Shown here piece by piece: positions 45,414 through 57,067 of a stretch of DNA of 64,000 nucleotides; the stretch's first letter is position 1, and each line of letters begins with the position of its first letter. Source of the DNA: Oreohelix idahoensis (Eukaryota; Mollusca; Gastropoda; Stylommatophora; Oreohelicidae); assembly GCA_024509875.1 (NCBI GenBank), contig JAMPIV010021224.1, forward strand, positions 1-64,000, written 5' to 3'. Made by a program: the position numbers and the translations under genes. Under the pieces are notes generated by a model that saw only the letters and a program-made list of their open reading frames with translations, was not told the origin of the DNA and did not search any database.

Positions 45414-45611
45414 CAGGTCTGTATCTCACAAAATCTAAAATGATCTGGGACATCCGTGTTTCGGAAATTGGATTTTTTCGGTTTCTAGATGTCGCCCAGA
45501 AGTAGCCAGAGTCATCCAAAAGTAGCCAAAGTAGTCCAAAAGTCGGCGAAAAACTTACGTTTATCGGAATATTTCGTTTTTTTTTTTTTCGGATTCTGGG
45601 ATACGGACCTG
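45414..45611. mobile_element. 198-bp MITE with TA target site
   Basis: The ends are CAGGTCTGTATCTCA and, inverted, CAGGTCCGTATCCCA, each flanked by TA. That fits a Tc1/mariner-type or similar non-autonomous element. It contains three AGTAGCCA/AGTCATCC-like short repeats and no gene. Confidence 0.78.
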
Positions 45612-46974
45612 TATTTTTCTGTAAACCCGCATCCCTGTTGAGATTTTCAATGTATGATATTAATAAAACTCCTACCTTACCCAAGTTGAAGGTCATGTTT
45701 CATTCATCAACCTTCAGCTGCCGACAGAGCATAGGCCTATAAAGCACAAGTACAGACCTGTATTCACCTCTTTGGCTCTTCCCGTTAATGTTCTTATAAT
45801 ATATATAGCATTGGTTGTGCCTTTACCTTCTACAAATCGACACTGTTCATCACTGATTTCTGGTTTAATTTTATTTCTCACTCTTCTCATGATAATTCGT
45901 AATAATATTTTGGCCACATGACTCACAAGACTAATGGTGCAATGTTCTTCATATTCCATGGCTCCAGGTTTCTTTGGCAAAGCTATGAAATGGATTTTAG
46001 CAGATCATCTGGTATTTGACCACTGTTGTAGATATCATTTAAGAGTTTTGTTATCACTTCTCCAAATTTTGGCAAAGCTTCCATTTCCTCTACTGTTATA
46101 TTATCTGGTCCTCACGCTTTGCCTTTTTTCATGTGGTGCATGGCATCCTCTACTTCTGCCACAAGTATTGGAGGTCCTTCACATCTGTCCTGGTTGTGCA
46201 AATCTGGTCTTTCATCATCATACAGCTCCTTGATGTATTCTGTCCACCTTTCTATCATGTTCTCATGACCCATTAACAATGGTCCTTCTTTTAATTTCAA
46301 ACAGCCAGTGACTGTTTGTGTCCTTCTGCCTGTTAACTCATTTATTTGCTTGTACATAGATTTTGTGTCTTTTTGGTTCTGCACTTCAAGCTCTCTGCAC
46401 TTCTGATTTAGCCATGCTTCTTTTGCTGTTTTACATTTGCTTACTATTTCCTTGTTTAGTCTGTCATATTCTTCATTCAACGAAATAGTCATCCTAATTT
46501 ATGAAAATCACTTGCGTAAATCTTTCTCTTGTTATAAATCAATCATAAATTTTACGAATCTTTTAAATCTGCCAAGCTTCTATAAAATATTTCTCAGATA
46601 ATAAACATCTGACATAAGGATCTTTATCTGATAACTGTCACATTTGTCAAATTTTCTCATATTATAAATCAGTCACAACAAATTAAATATCTTTCAAATC
46701 TTATGAATCTGTCAGAATTATTTAAATCTTCATTTAGTCGACACCAAGAAGTTCTTATAGTCAGACTCATTTTATAAATGCCATACTTCTTCAAATCTTT
46801 TTTAACTTCCTTACAACTCAGACAACAGGCACCAGTTATATGTTATCTCTCCTTTTATGAATGTTATGTCTACATTTTTCTCATGTTATAAACCACTCAC
46901 AACATATTAAAAATCTTTAAATACAAACCTGCCAAAGCATGAGTCTAATCTTTCTCAACTTCCCAACAATTCAG

Positions 46975-47226
46975 ATAATAGACATCAATGACAGTGCACC
47001 AGTGTTTGAGCAAGATCTGGTTATCATAAAAGCAGTTCCAGAGAACATACCAAAAGGCCACGTTATTCACAAGGTTACTGCCATTGACCGAGACTCAGGT
47101 GTAAATGGCACAGTCCACTATTCCATATCTTCATGCTCTGAAGCAGAGGATAATCATTGTCCTTACCTTGACATAGACCGAGAAACTGGAGAACTTTTTG
47201 TTTCACATTTGATTGATTTTGAGATG
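46975..47226 (+). CDS. Large cadherin, exon G
   Basis: Acceptor CAATTCAG, donor GAGATG|GTAAGT, 84 codons, phase 0 to 0. It starts with the linker IIDINDSAPVFEQ (DINDSAP, a slightly altered DXNDNXP). It continues with PENIPKGHVIHKVTAIDRDS and YLDIDRETGELFVSHLIDFEM. The join to exon H reads FEMVDQISVIVKAEDA. Confidence 0.95.
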
Positions 47227-47260
47227 GTAAGTAGTCATTGTCATCAAATCATCTCTCGTG

Positions 47261-48097
47261 CAGGGGTTCTTAACCTTTCTTGTGCCATAAACCCTTTGTT
47301 TGTCCAGTGAAGGCTACAGACCCCTTTGTTTGTCCAGTAAAGGCTACATACCCCTTTGTTTGTCCAGTGAATGCTAAATACTCCTTTGTCCAGTGAAGGC
47401 TGAATACCCATTGTTTGTCCAGTGAAGGCTAAATACCTCTTTATTTGTCCAGTGAAGGTAGCCTAAATACCCCTTTGTTTGTCCAGTAAAGTCTATGGAC
47501 CTCTTTGTTTGTCCAGTGAAGGCTTCATACCCCTTTGTTTGTCCAATGAAGGCTAAAGACCCTTTTGTTAGTTCAGTGAAGGCTACTAACTCATTCTGAG
47601 AAAAAACATGTACATAGATACCTAATTAAAATTTTTACGTAAAAAAAAAATCCACATTTTTAAAAAGCAAAACTATTAAGCTTAGATATATTCATACTGA
47701 AATTTAGAAAAAAAAACGATCTGTAAAAAGAATATATTTCTTTAATTAATTGTAAAGATCTATGATATTTTACTGAGTGAAAATGGTGGTGAAAATAAAA
47801 TCCAAATTTTCAGGATATGTACACTGTACACGGACCCCCAAGAATTCATTCATGGACTCCTATTGGGTCCCTGGACCCAGAGGCGTCCCTAAAGTACATG
47901 GTACCCGGGGCGGATGTAATTTATGACACCCCTGCCCCAATAAAGAAACACACTAGTAAGTAACATTTTAACAGTAAGTACTATATTCATAGTACTGATG
48001 GCACCCCCTTCCTGGCTGTCACCCGGGGCGGACCGCTCCCCCCCCCTCACACCCACCTTAGTACGCCACTGCCTGGACCACAGGTTAAGAAACCCTG
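47261..48097. mobile_element. hAT-like MITE, 837 bp, holding a 30-bp array and a nested MITE
   Basis: The ends are CAGGGGTTCTTAACCTTTC and, inverted, CAGGGTTTCTTAACCTGTG. A clear 8-bp target duplication is not visible (CTCTCGTG versus TCATTGTG). It starts only 35 bp after the exon G donor. About ten 30-bp units (CCCCTTTGTTTGTCCAGTGA + AGGCTACATA) occupy 47,290-47,590, extending what is normally single-copy subterminal sequence. Confidence 0.8.
47878..48071. mobile_element. Nested hAT-type MITE, 194 bp, target duplication CCTGGACC
   Basis: CCTGGACC occurs at 47870-47877 and 48072-48079. The ends are CAGAGGCGTCCCTAAAG and, inverted, CAGTGGCGTACTAAGG. Inside are two facing CCCGGGGCGGA blocks. 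It sits within the 837-bp element. Confidence 0.9.
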
Positions 48098-48299
48098 TCA
48101 TTGTGGAGCCACCGCTGTAACTGGTCTCCTTGTAGGAAGCGTGCACTAAAGCATTCATATGTTCTTGCAGTAGTGCTTTTTGTTGCATTTTGTTTTACAA
48201 GGAAAAATAGTCGGGCGCTCATGCACTGTCTCATATTAGTCATCTTTTCTGGTATGTCTGAGGCAGTAGTTGGTCTGTTCTTTCTTTGTCGCCTCCGAG

Positions 48300-49370
48300 A
48301 CCGCTGGGAACTCATCATCATCTCAACCCGTAACCCGTCATGGGTCGTAGGGGTGCCATGGTGGAAGCATCAGCAGACAGGGTCCTCCACTGCTCTCTAT
48401 CCTCAGCAATGCGTACAAGTGTGGAAAAACCGTGTCCTGCCCATTCTTTTATGTTATCAGCCCAGGATTTTCTTTGCCTTCCTCTTCTCCGTTTACCTTC
48501 GACTGTTCCCTGGAAGATCGTTTTTGAAAGGGAGTCATGACGAGTTACATGCCCAAACCAGGCAAGCTTTCGACGTTTCACTACTGACAAAAGTGGTTCT
48601 TGGTGGCCTGCATAGGTGTTTATTTTCTCTCTAATATAGACATTTGTTTTGTGCTCTTTATATCAAATGCGCCAAATTCTTCTATAACATTTATGCTCGA
48701 AAGCCTGAATCATTCGCTCCGTATCTGCTGTGAGTGTCCAGCCCTCACACCCATACAAGAGAATAGATAATACAAGTGATTTGTATAATTTGGGACCCCA
48801 AGATGCAGCAATAGTGAATGCAGTCAGCGACTCATAGCTTGACTGCCTGCGTCAGGACCAGCGAACCAGAGCTGGTCAAGACCATGCTCCACCTCCACAT
48901 GGTGGTCCTGGAAACAGTCTGCAGCAGTGCAGGCTGGCTGAGCGAGCATGGATCGAAATGGGAAGGAAAACCCGGTCCTTAAAAAATGCCGTGCAGAAGT
49001 CGGATGTGTCGACCGAAAGGTGCAGATATCACAGCTTAGGCGCAAACAGACACAACGCAACCACCGTCCTTTTCAGGACGAACGAGGAAGAAGACGAAGA
49101 AGAAGTATAATTTGATCTTCACAGGAAAACTGATGTTACTTTTCCAGATCACATTCAGTCTTGTCATGGCAGCTGAGGCCATCTCAAGTCTTGTCTTGAT
49201 TTCTTTACTTGATCTTCCATCACTACATATAGTGGACCCGAGATATTTAAAGGTGTTAACTTCTTCTAACGTTTGCCCATTTAACGTAATGTTGGTCGGA
49301 ACATGTTTCTTGTTACTTTCTCCAACTAGACAGGGAATAGTGAATATTGGTTACACATGTTAAAAAAACT
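48300..49370 (-). mobile_element. LINE-D: RT C-terminal half, frame intact but split by an insertion
   Basis: The minus strand from about 49,340 reads TNITLNGQTLEEVNTFKYLG, STICSDGRSSKEIKTRLEMA, SNISFPVKIKLYKSLVLSIL, LYGCEGWTLTADTERMIQAF and EHKCYRRIW. Near 48,590 follows RKLAWFGHVTRHDSLSKTIF, then GKRRRGRQRKSWADNIKEW. It is open across the 9-bp target site at 48,784, so the 313-bp insertion is later. It ends near 48,300. Confidence 0.9.
48793..49105 (+). mobile_element. GAAG-tailed retroposon-like element, copy 2, target duplication TATAATTTG
   Basis: TATAATTTG flanks it at 48784-48792 and 49106-49114. It begins GGGACCCCAAGATGCAGCAA and ends GAAGAAGACGAAGAAGAAG. No RT and no obvious tRNA box. 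Its length (313 bp), A/G tail and target duplication suggest a SINE-like or 5'-truncated LINE-derived retroposon. Confidence 0.85.
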
Positions 49371-49724
49371 GGCCTATGCCAATGAAGGGCGTTTAAAGAG
49401 GTATTTTAAAAGCTAAGAGCAATCGATAATTGTGGTTCGAATTCGAAAGAAGGATTCCAGTATATGCCTTTATATACATCAAAAGTGCAGATAGAGTAAA
49501 TATGATTGTAATGAAACGAGCAAGCCATACAGCTTATATTAGCCCATATCGGCAGTTGTTCATATTATTTGGAATTGAAAACAATATATATCCTAATTAT
49601 AACCCATCAGAGGTTGAACGTGATATTTTCATCATTAATTTTTTTTTAAATAGTATTAGAATACACTGTAATATCTTGATTCACCATATGACTTGTGGGG
49701 AAGAAAGAGTTATTTAAGAAAACC

Positions 49725-49955
49725 ATCAATCAATACCCTTTAGCTCCCTGAGGAGCATAGACCTTCAGCAAACACATGCCAAGTCTTCCTGTCCCGTGCC
49801 ATCCGCTCAAGTTCTTTCCATGTTTTTCTCATCATTTTCATCTCCGTATCCAGCTCTCTTCTCCATGTGTTTTTTGGTCTACCTCTGCCTCTCTTTCCCT
49901 GTGGATTCCAGAACAGACTGCCTTGTAATGCTATCAACAGGTTTCCTCAATGTGA
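49725..49955 (-). mobile_element. LINE-A, 3' end
   Basis: The minus frame 49740-49937 reads SLFWNPQGKRGRGRPKNTWR, RELDTEMKMMRKTWKELERM and ARDRKTWHVFAEGLCSSGS. It is well preserved and, with the 9116 copy, defines the family's 3' coding end. Confidence 0.92.
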
Positions 49956-49964
49956 GTCCTATCA

Positions 49965-50070
49965 CTGTACCCTACCATGCATTGTCGTAAAAAGCGACTA
50001 AGGAGGGTTGAGCATGGGGCTGGTTACCCCATCCCGTAAAAAACTTGTTACCACAAAAACTTCAACAATT
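49965..50070 (+). repeat. Dispersed repeat R1, copy 3
   Basis: ACCATGCATTGTCGTAAAAA, GCGACTAAGGAGGGTTG, GGCTGGTTACCCCATCCCGT and ACCACAAAAACTTCAACAAT. It abuts the LINE-A copy at its left. Confidence 0.8.
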
Positions 50071-50497
50071 AAGAAAACACACAATCCCAATCTTACAAAC
50101 ATAAACACTGCCATGAAATTGCTAAAATTTGGATAAAATTACCGGGAATTCACAGTTTTAAAACAATGTAGGAAACCTCGTTTAATTATCATCGAGTGCT
50201 GGCAGATCTGCATTGACATCAAGTGTCTCCATTTCCTCCAGGTCTCTCATGTCTTCATTGAGCTGTTTTCAGTTTCTTCCTGTGACATTTGATCTGTTTA
50301 TTGAGGCTTTTCTCTCTTTTGTCTTCTTCTTCATTAGTTGGATTTTAATTAAATTAAAAATTGGACAGACAGACATGTGCCCATGTGGGGAAGACTAGCA
50401 AACTGTAGAAAGTTTCCTCCCAGAACGTCCACTCCTGACAGGAGTGCATTAACAGCATGGTCTTCACTAAACTCATTGATTAAAAAAAGTGTCTGTC

Positions 50498-52745
50498 TGG
50501 TGGTGACAGAAGCCTGAGACAGACTGCCAACATAATGACAGAAGCCTGAGACAGACTGCCAACATTATTACAGAAGCCGGAGACAGACTGCCAACATTAT
50601 GACAGAAGCCTGAGACAGACTGCCAACATTATGACAGAAGCCTGAGACAGACTGCCAACATAATGACAGAAGCCTGATACAGACTGCCAACATTATGACA
50701 GAAGCCTGGGACAGACTGCCAACATAATGACAGAAGTCTGAGACAGACTGCCAACATTATGACAGAAGCCTGAGACAGACTGCCAACATAATGACAGAAG
50801 CCTGAGACAGACTGCCAACATAATGACAGAAGCCTGAGACAGACTGCCAACATTATGACAGAAGCCTGAGACAGACTGCCAACATTATGACAGAAGCCTG
50901 AGACAGACTGCCAACATTATGACAGAAGCCTGAGACAGACTGCCAACATAATGACAGAAGCCTGAGACAGACTGCCAACATTATGACAGAAGCCTGAGAC
51001 AGACTGCCAACATTATGACAGAAGCCTGAGACAGACTGCCAACATTATGACAGAAGCCTGAGACAGACTGCCAACATAATGACAGAAGCCTGAGGGACAG
51101 ACTGCCAACATTATGACAGAAGCCAACATTATGACAGACAGACTGCCCAACATAATGACAGAAGCCTGAGACAGACTGCCAACATTATGACAGAAGCCTG
51201 AGACAGACTGCCAACATAATGACAGAAGCCTGAGACAGACTGCCAACATAATGACAGAAGCCTGAGACAGACTGCCAACATTATGACAGAAGCCTGAGAC
51301 AGACTGCCAACATAATGACAGAAGCCTGAGACAGACTGCCAACATTATGACAGAAGCCTGAGACAGACTGCCAACATAATGACAGAAGCCTGAGACAGAC
51401 TGCCAAAATTATGACAGAAGCCTGAGACAGACTGCCAACATAATGACAGAAGCCTGAGACAGACTGCCAACATAATGACAGAAGCCTGAGACAGACTGCC
51501 AACATTATGAACAGAAGCCTGAGACAGAAACAAGAAGCCTGAGACAGACTGCCAACATTATGACAGAAGCCTGAGACAGACCGCCAACATTATGACAGAA
51601 GCCTGAGGGACAGACTGCCAACCTTATGACAGAAGCCTGAGACTAACCGCCAACATAATGACAGAAGCCTGAGACAGACTGCCAACATTATGACAGAAGC
51701 CTGAGACAGACTGCCAACATTATGACAGAAGCCTGAGACAGACTGCAAACATTATGACAGAAGCCTGAGACAGACTGCCAACATTATGACAGAAGCCTGA
51801 GACAGACTGCCAACATTATGACAGAAGCCTGAGACAGACTGCCAACATTANGACAGAAGCCCTGAGACAGACTGCCAACATTATGACAGAAGCCTGAGAC
51901 AGGACTTTGCCAACATTATGACAGAAGCCTGAGACAGACTGCCAACATTAATGGCAGAAGCCTGAGACAGACTGCCAACATTATGACAGAAGCCTGAGAC
52001 AGACTGCCCAACATTATGACAGAAGCCCCTGAGACAGACTGCCAACATTATGACAGAAGCCTGAGACAGACTGCCAACATTATGACAGAAGCCTGAGACA
52101 GACTGCCAACATTATGACAGAAGCCTGAGACAGACTGCCAACATTATGACAGAAGCCTGAGACAGACTGCCAACATTATGACAGAAGCCTGAGACAGACT
52201 GCCAACATAATGACAGAAGCCTGAGACAGACTGCCAACATTATGACAGAAGCTGGAGACAGACTGCCAACATTATGACAGAAGCCTGAGACAGACTGCCA
52301 ACATTATGACAGAAGCCTGAGACAGACTGCCAACATTATGACAGAAGCCTGAGACAGACTGCCAACATTATGACAGAAGCCTGAGACAGACTGACAACAT
52401 TATGACAGAAGCCTGAGACAGACTGCCAACATTATGACAGAAGCCTGACACAGACTGCCAACATTATGACAGAAGCCTGAGACAGACTGCCAACATTATG
52501 ACAGATAAGCCTGAGACAGACTGCCAACATTATGACAGAAGCCTGAGACAGACTGCCAACATAAATGACAGAAGCCTGAGACAGACCGCCAAGTTTATGA
52601 CAGAAGTCCTGAGACAGACTGCCAACAATAATGACAGAAGCCTGAGACAGACTGCCAACATTATGCCAGAAGCCTGAGACAGACTGCCAACATTATGACA
52701 GAAGCCTGAGACAGACTGCCAACATAATGACAAAAGCCTGAGACA
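50498..52745. repeat. 32-bp minisatellite, about 70 units, with indel-rich right part and one N
   Basis: The unit is GACAGAAGCCTGAGACAGAC + TGCCAACATTAT, with ATTATG/ATAATG as the main variant. Up to about 51,090 the units are almost perfect in length. From about 51,090 to 52,745 single-base insertions, partial units and an N (51,851) become frequent. No origin in a known element was found. Confidence 0.95.
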
Positions 52746-52869
52746 CTGCACATTTTTATGGGAGAAGTGGATGTGGTTACATGGCATGAGTCTCAGTCTA
52801 AGGATGTATGTCTTGAGAAGTTAGTTTAGTGTGAGGATACATGGCATGGGTCTTTAGTCTTAGTGTAGT

Positions 52870-53505
52870 GATACAAGATACATGAGTCATAGTACTAGTG
52901 TAAGATTGCATGGCATGAGCCTTAGTCCTAGTGTAAGATTACATGATGTATATCTCAGTCCAGATGCAAGATTACACGATGTGTATCTCAGTCATGGTGT
53001 AATATTACATGATGTCATCTCAGTCCTAGAGGTAGATTACATGAGGTGTATCTCAGTCCTAGTGTAATAGTACATGATGTGTATCTCAGTCATTGTGTAA
53101 TAGTATGTGATGTTATCTTAGTCCTAGTGTAAGATTACATGATGTATATCTCAGTCCTATTGTAATATTAAATTATGTGTATCTCAGTCCTAGTGTAAGA
53201 TTACATGATATGTATCTCAGTCCTATTGTAATATTACATGATATGCATCTCATCCCTATTGTAATATTACATGATGTGTATCTCAGTCTTAGTGTAAGAT
53301 TACATGCCATATATCTCAGTCCTAGTGAAAGATTACATGATATATATCTCAGTCCTAGTGAAAGATTACATGATATATATCTCAGTCCTAGCAAAAGAGT
53401 ACATGATATATATCTCAGTCCTAGTGAAAGATTACATGATGTGTATCTCAGTCCTAGTGTAAGAGTACATGATGTGAATTTTAATCCTAGTGTAAGAAAC
53501 TTCTA
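52870..53505. repeat. 33-bp degenerate tandem array, about 19 units, up to exon H
   Basis: The unit is GTGTATCTCAGTCCTAGTGT + AAGATTACATGAT, diverged 5-20% between units. It follows the 32-bp array after a short spacer and stops about 40 bp before exon H. Confidence 0.92.
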
Positions 53506-53543
53506 TAGACATGGCATTAATTTAAAAATGTGTAATTCCCCAG

Positions 53544-53843
53544 GTAGACCAGATATCAGTTATTGTGAAAGCTGAAGATGCCTGTCCTTACCCAGACCAT
53601 GTCCATTATTCTCTGATGACTGCTGTTATCTATGTGTCGGACCTCAATGACAATGCACCTGAGTTCAGGTCAGCAGATAATTTGATGGTATCTGAGGATG
53701 AAGCCATTGGCTCTAGGATCATGGCTGTTGTGGCATTAGATCCAGACTCAACATTGATGGAAAAAGTGGTAACAATGTTGTCATGATATCACATTGTTTC
53801 TGGCAATGAGGATGGGAAATTTCTTCTGGAAACCGGGACACAG
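53544..53843 (+). CDS. Large cadherin, exon H (frame disturbed near its end)
   Basis: Acceptor ATTCCCCAG, likely donor GACACAG|GTGCAG. It is in frame for VDQISVIVKAEDACPYPDHV, then IYVSDLNDNAPEFRSADNL (a linker with DLNDNAP), SEDEAIGSRIMAVVALDPDS. Then the frame breaks. Reading GNNVV requires a shift near 53,761-53,765, the next recognisable block (YHIVSGNEDGKFL) is back in the first frame after a TGA at 53,784, and a third shift is needed before DTG at the donor. Three single-base changes within 80 bp point to sequence errors or gene decay. Confidence 0.8.
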
Positions 53844-55560
53844 GTGCAGTACTGATGTATGGATACTGTTAAAAAATGTCATCATCACAACCTTCATCAT
53901 TGGCGTCATCAGTCCAATTTAACCACTTTTATTTAAATTCACATGGTTGGTTATATATAAATTTGTCATATTTCAAATCTTTCGTTCTCAAAGTTTCTTA
54001 TGTTCCGCTCATCATTAGAGAGCTGAAACTTAACATGCATCTTTCCTTTTCATTGTACATTTTAAATCTTTTCAAATTTTGACCAACAGTGCCCCCAGCC
54101 AATTTTATATGTAAATAATAAACACAAAGTAGAAATAAGGTAGAAAATAACATAATTAAAAAGTAAAGGAAATGAAGTAAATGTAATAATGAACTGTTTA
54201 ATAATAGAGTGTGGTTTTCATCTTTGAAAAGGATGAATTAGTAAAAACAGTAAGAATGCAGTTTATTCAAGGCAATTCCTTAAAAGAACGAAGTCAGTAA
54301 GTTTTTTGTTTTAAACACTGCTCTAGTAATGACCAATTTTCTCATGACTTTACATAAAGTTCTTAACATTAATATTGTATTATTTTTATTCAGAGATGAA
54401 TTTTGCTTGACAGAGGTGACAACTGTTCCCAAAAAATTTAATATTTACTTACTTACTTTAGTCGTAGTTCGTCATTTTACCCTGGGGTTTTGATGTTTGA
54501 CAGGGAGAGCGCCATACATATCCTATCATCTGCTTTTTCCTCCTGGCTGGTCCAATCTAGTCCTTGAGTCCTTCAGAAGATTGTCCTAAAATGTGATGTC
54601 TCTCCTTTCTCAGCGGACTCTGGGTCATCCTGAAGGAAATGGATCCCGAAACTCTTAGTTTCTATGTGGCGAGAGGTTTTATTTGTGCTGGGCTCTTGAT
54701 CAGTATAGTAACTGACAATTACAGAAAATAGAATTTCCTGCAGAAAATGGTGAAGTTCCCAGTGTCCTGAGAGGACTACTGGGTAATCACAAATTAGTTA
54801 CGGCTGTGAATGTTCTTGATCTCACGAAAACAATAGTAGAAGAGGAGAGCCGACAGTAAAGTGCCACCTCCGCTGGTAGACTAACTGTAGATATTAAACA
54901 AAAAAACAAGAAAACAGATTTTTACTTACAAAGATAAAATTGACAAGTGTCTTCAAATACTAATTTCCTTTTTTATTTATTTAGGGTATATGCACTATCT
55001 ACTACTCTTGTGCTGATGGTGGGTGAATGTTGGAAAAATGGAAGGTAATGGGATTTGTAAGTTTACATATGAATTACAAATGTTCATATTTTTATAAAAA
55101 AATATATTAATATTTTACAGAAGTTTTTTCCAACTATTATAGAACAAAAACTTATAATCAGCTGTGCTGCTTTATTTACTTATAGTACATGGATCAGCTG
55201 TGCTGTTAATTTAAGGATAACAACTTCTCAGCTATGCTATTAATTTTGTCTCTTGCTATGTAATAAGTCACATTTTCTCATCACACTGACCAGTTTCTAT
55301 GCTCACAATGCCGACAGAAATGGTACTAATGTGTACTCATCTCTCTTAAGTCTGTTCTGCTTTGTTTGGTTCACACCACCGGCAGAGTATCGTTCCTTTA
55401 GCCCACCCAAGACTGAGGGGGGACCAAAGATGTAGAGTCTGGTCAACCTCTATGCTCCTGCGGAGTTCCAGGCAGCGGGATTGACTCGAACATACGACCT
55501 CAGGTTTTTAGGACACAATTAAACCCTCCTAAGATTTTAAACTGGCCAGGTTTTGACGCG
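53844..55560. other. Intron sequence without a recognised gene
   Basis: AT-rich sequence. A (TTAC)n-like start at about 54,445 leads into text of dispersed-repeat type (ACCCTGGGGTTTTGATGTTT). No RT or cadherin block is visible. A short repeat of CAGCTGTGCTG with TTAATTT spacing lies at 55,158-55,240. Confidence 0.4.
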
Positions 55561-57000
55561 ACTTAGTGAAGTAGGTTGCAGGTCGATGCCCTCAGGTAAG
55601 TTGTAAATCAAAGTGACAGCTTCTTCCTCCTTCAGCTCTTGGCGTCAAGTTCGGGATTGCTGTGGGTAGTTAGCCATAAAATCCGCCCGATTATATAGTC
55701 TGTCAAGTTAACTACTTGAGGAAAGCTTTCGGTTGGTTTCCTGGTCGGAGCAAGTTGTATATGGTTTTTTCCTCCAGGTTTTGTAGTCCTGGTCTCATAC
55801 AGCCTAATTTTTTATTCAGTGTTTCATCGGCCTTCTGTCTTGCGCGTGAACAAGAAGATGGCCATTAAATTTTATGTCTGTCTCAGAGCCATTCGGTGAA
55901 ACGTTGATCGTTGATTGGTTGACAGCAAAATCTGTATCTCGATAAACATAGTGATTAACAAAGTAGTGGGTTACACTTCGTTCAACGACAGTTTTCCCAT
56001 TCTTGTTGTGGTAGCTGATCTTCTCCAATTCTGCAGACATGAACCAAACTAATTGTAGCGGGGACTACTTTCTACTTTGGGTCTGGCAGAGGTGGGTTAT
56101 GAGGCCTTGCCGTATCGTGTCTGGTCCGGTGGAACCACGTCTTCTTCTTGTTACTTGAAAATCCACCTTCCTCAGATAATTCATTTCTGAGGTTTGGAGC
56201 TGGCTTTTTGTGGTTGTAGTCATCGCCCATGACTCGCAGCCATAGTCAAGACTGGACCATAGGTCAAGCGGTATACACCCATCTTCATCTTCTTGCCAAC
56301 TTCTCTTTTACTGAGGAATCTTTGATTTATGGCTGAAAGTCTCTCAGCTGCTGCTCTTTGGGTTGAAGTCCAACTCTTCTTTGTATGCCTCCCTTCCAGT
56401 TTCTGTAACAGCCCAAGGTATTTAATTGGTTGACGTGCTCCAGGACTATTGTTCTCCCTGCTTAATGGGCTGTTGTCATCTTACTTCACTCTCGTGATAT
56501 GACCATGGTTTTTTGTTTTGGAGCTGCTGAATGACTATTCCTTTCTTCTGCAGCTCTTCCTTCCAGTCTTGCAGGTTGGATTGAAAATGTACCTTTGATT
56601 TTAGCAACAGGGCAAACATCATCGCCAACTGCCAACTCGCTGAAATACAAACTTGTCTGATCCTCCAGTACCCCACTGAATACTTTCTTGTCCTCTCCTT
56701 ACATGCTTTGATGACATCGTCCATGAGGAGTATGAAAAGATAAGATGACAAAATATCACCCTGTCTTAGACCAGTGGTGGTCTTGAACTCTTCCGACTTA
56801 TGGTTTGCCGTCCTCACATAATTTCTGCAAGGCTTGTAGAAGCGCTGTATAGCATGAATCAGAGGTGCTGGGATGGTCATTCCTTGCCAAACAGCGGAGC
56901 CAAAGGTTGCTCCTGGGATACTTTGCCAAAGACGCATTTTTCGAGCTGCTTCAAAATTAATATTTACTGTAAAACATAACACAAGCAATTTGAAAAAAAA
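55560..57000 (-). mobile_element. LINE-F relic (RT)
   Basis: The minus strand from 57,000 reads PAPLIHAIQRFYKPCRNYVR, EFKTTTGLRQGDILSSYLF and ILLMDDVIKACKER, the RT domain B/C side (GLRQGD.LS..LF). Further on come YLGLLQKLEGRHTKKSW and KREVGKKMKMGVYRLTYGP. The catalytic box is lost to frameshifts. A 74-codon minus frame at 55,816-56,040 lies in its path and is not recognised. Confidence 0.82.
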
Positions 57001-57067
57001 CAACACGTGTTAGGGATCTACTTTTTTATATATTGTTAGCAAAGACACTTACAAAAACAGAACATAA

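Larger units (their letters stand above)
43545..46500 (-). mobile_element. LINE-C, long degraded copy interrupted by LINE-B and a MITE
   Basis: The minus strand from 46,492 reads an RT N-terminal linker (NQKDTKSMYKQINELTGRRT, MIERWTEYIKELYDDERPDL, EVEDAMHHMKKGKA). From 45,980 follow RT fingers (VAKILLRIIMRRVRNKIKPE, EISDEQCRFVEGKGTTNAIY). The 3' end is at 43,545-43,791 (reverse complement ...GCATAAGTACTTGAAGAAA). Two later insertions, 43,805-45,320 and 45,414-45,611, split it. The part carrying the RT active site is lost. Confidence 0.85.

Noticed and set aside
50498..52745. CRISPR-like appearance of a regular 32-bp repeat array
   Set aside because: The units are contiguous with no unique spacers and the context is an animal intron.
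55816..56040. 74-codon minus-strand frame as a host gene
   Set aside because: It lies inside a LINE-F relic region and shows no recognisable domain.
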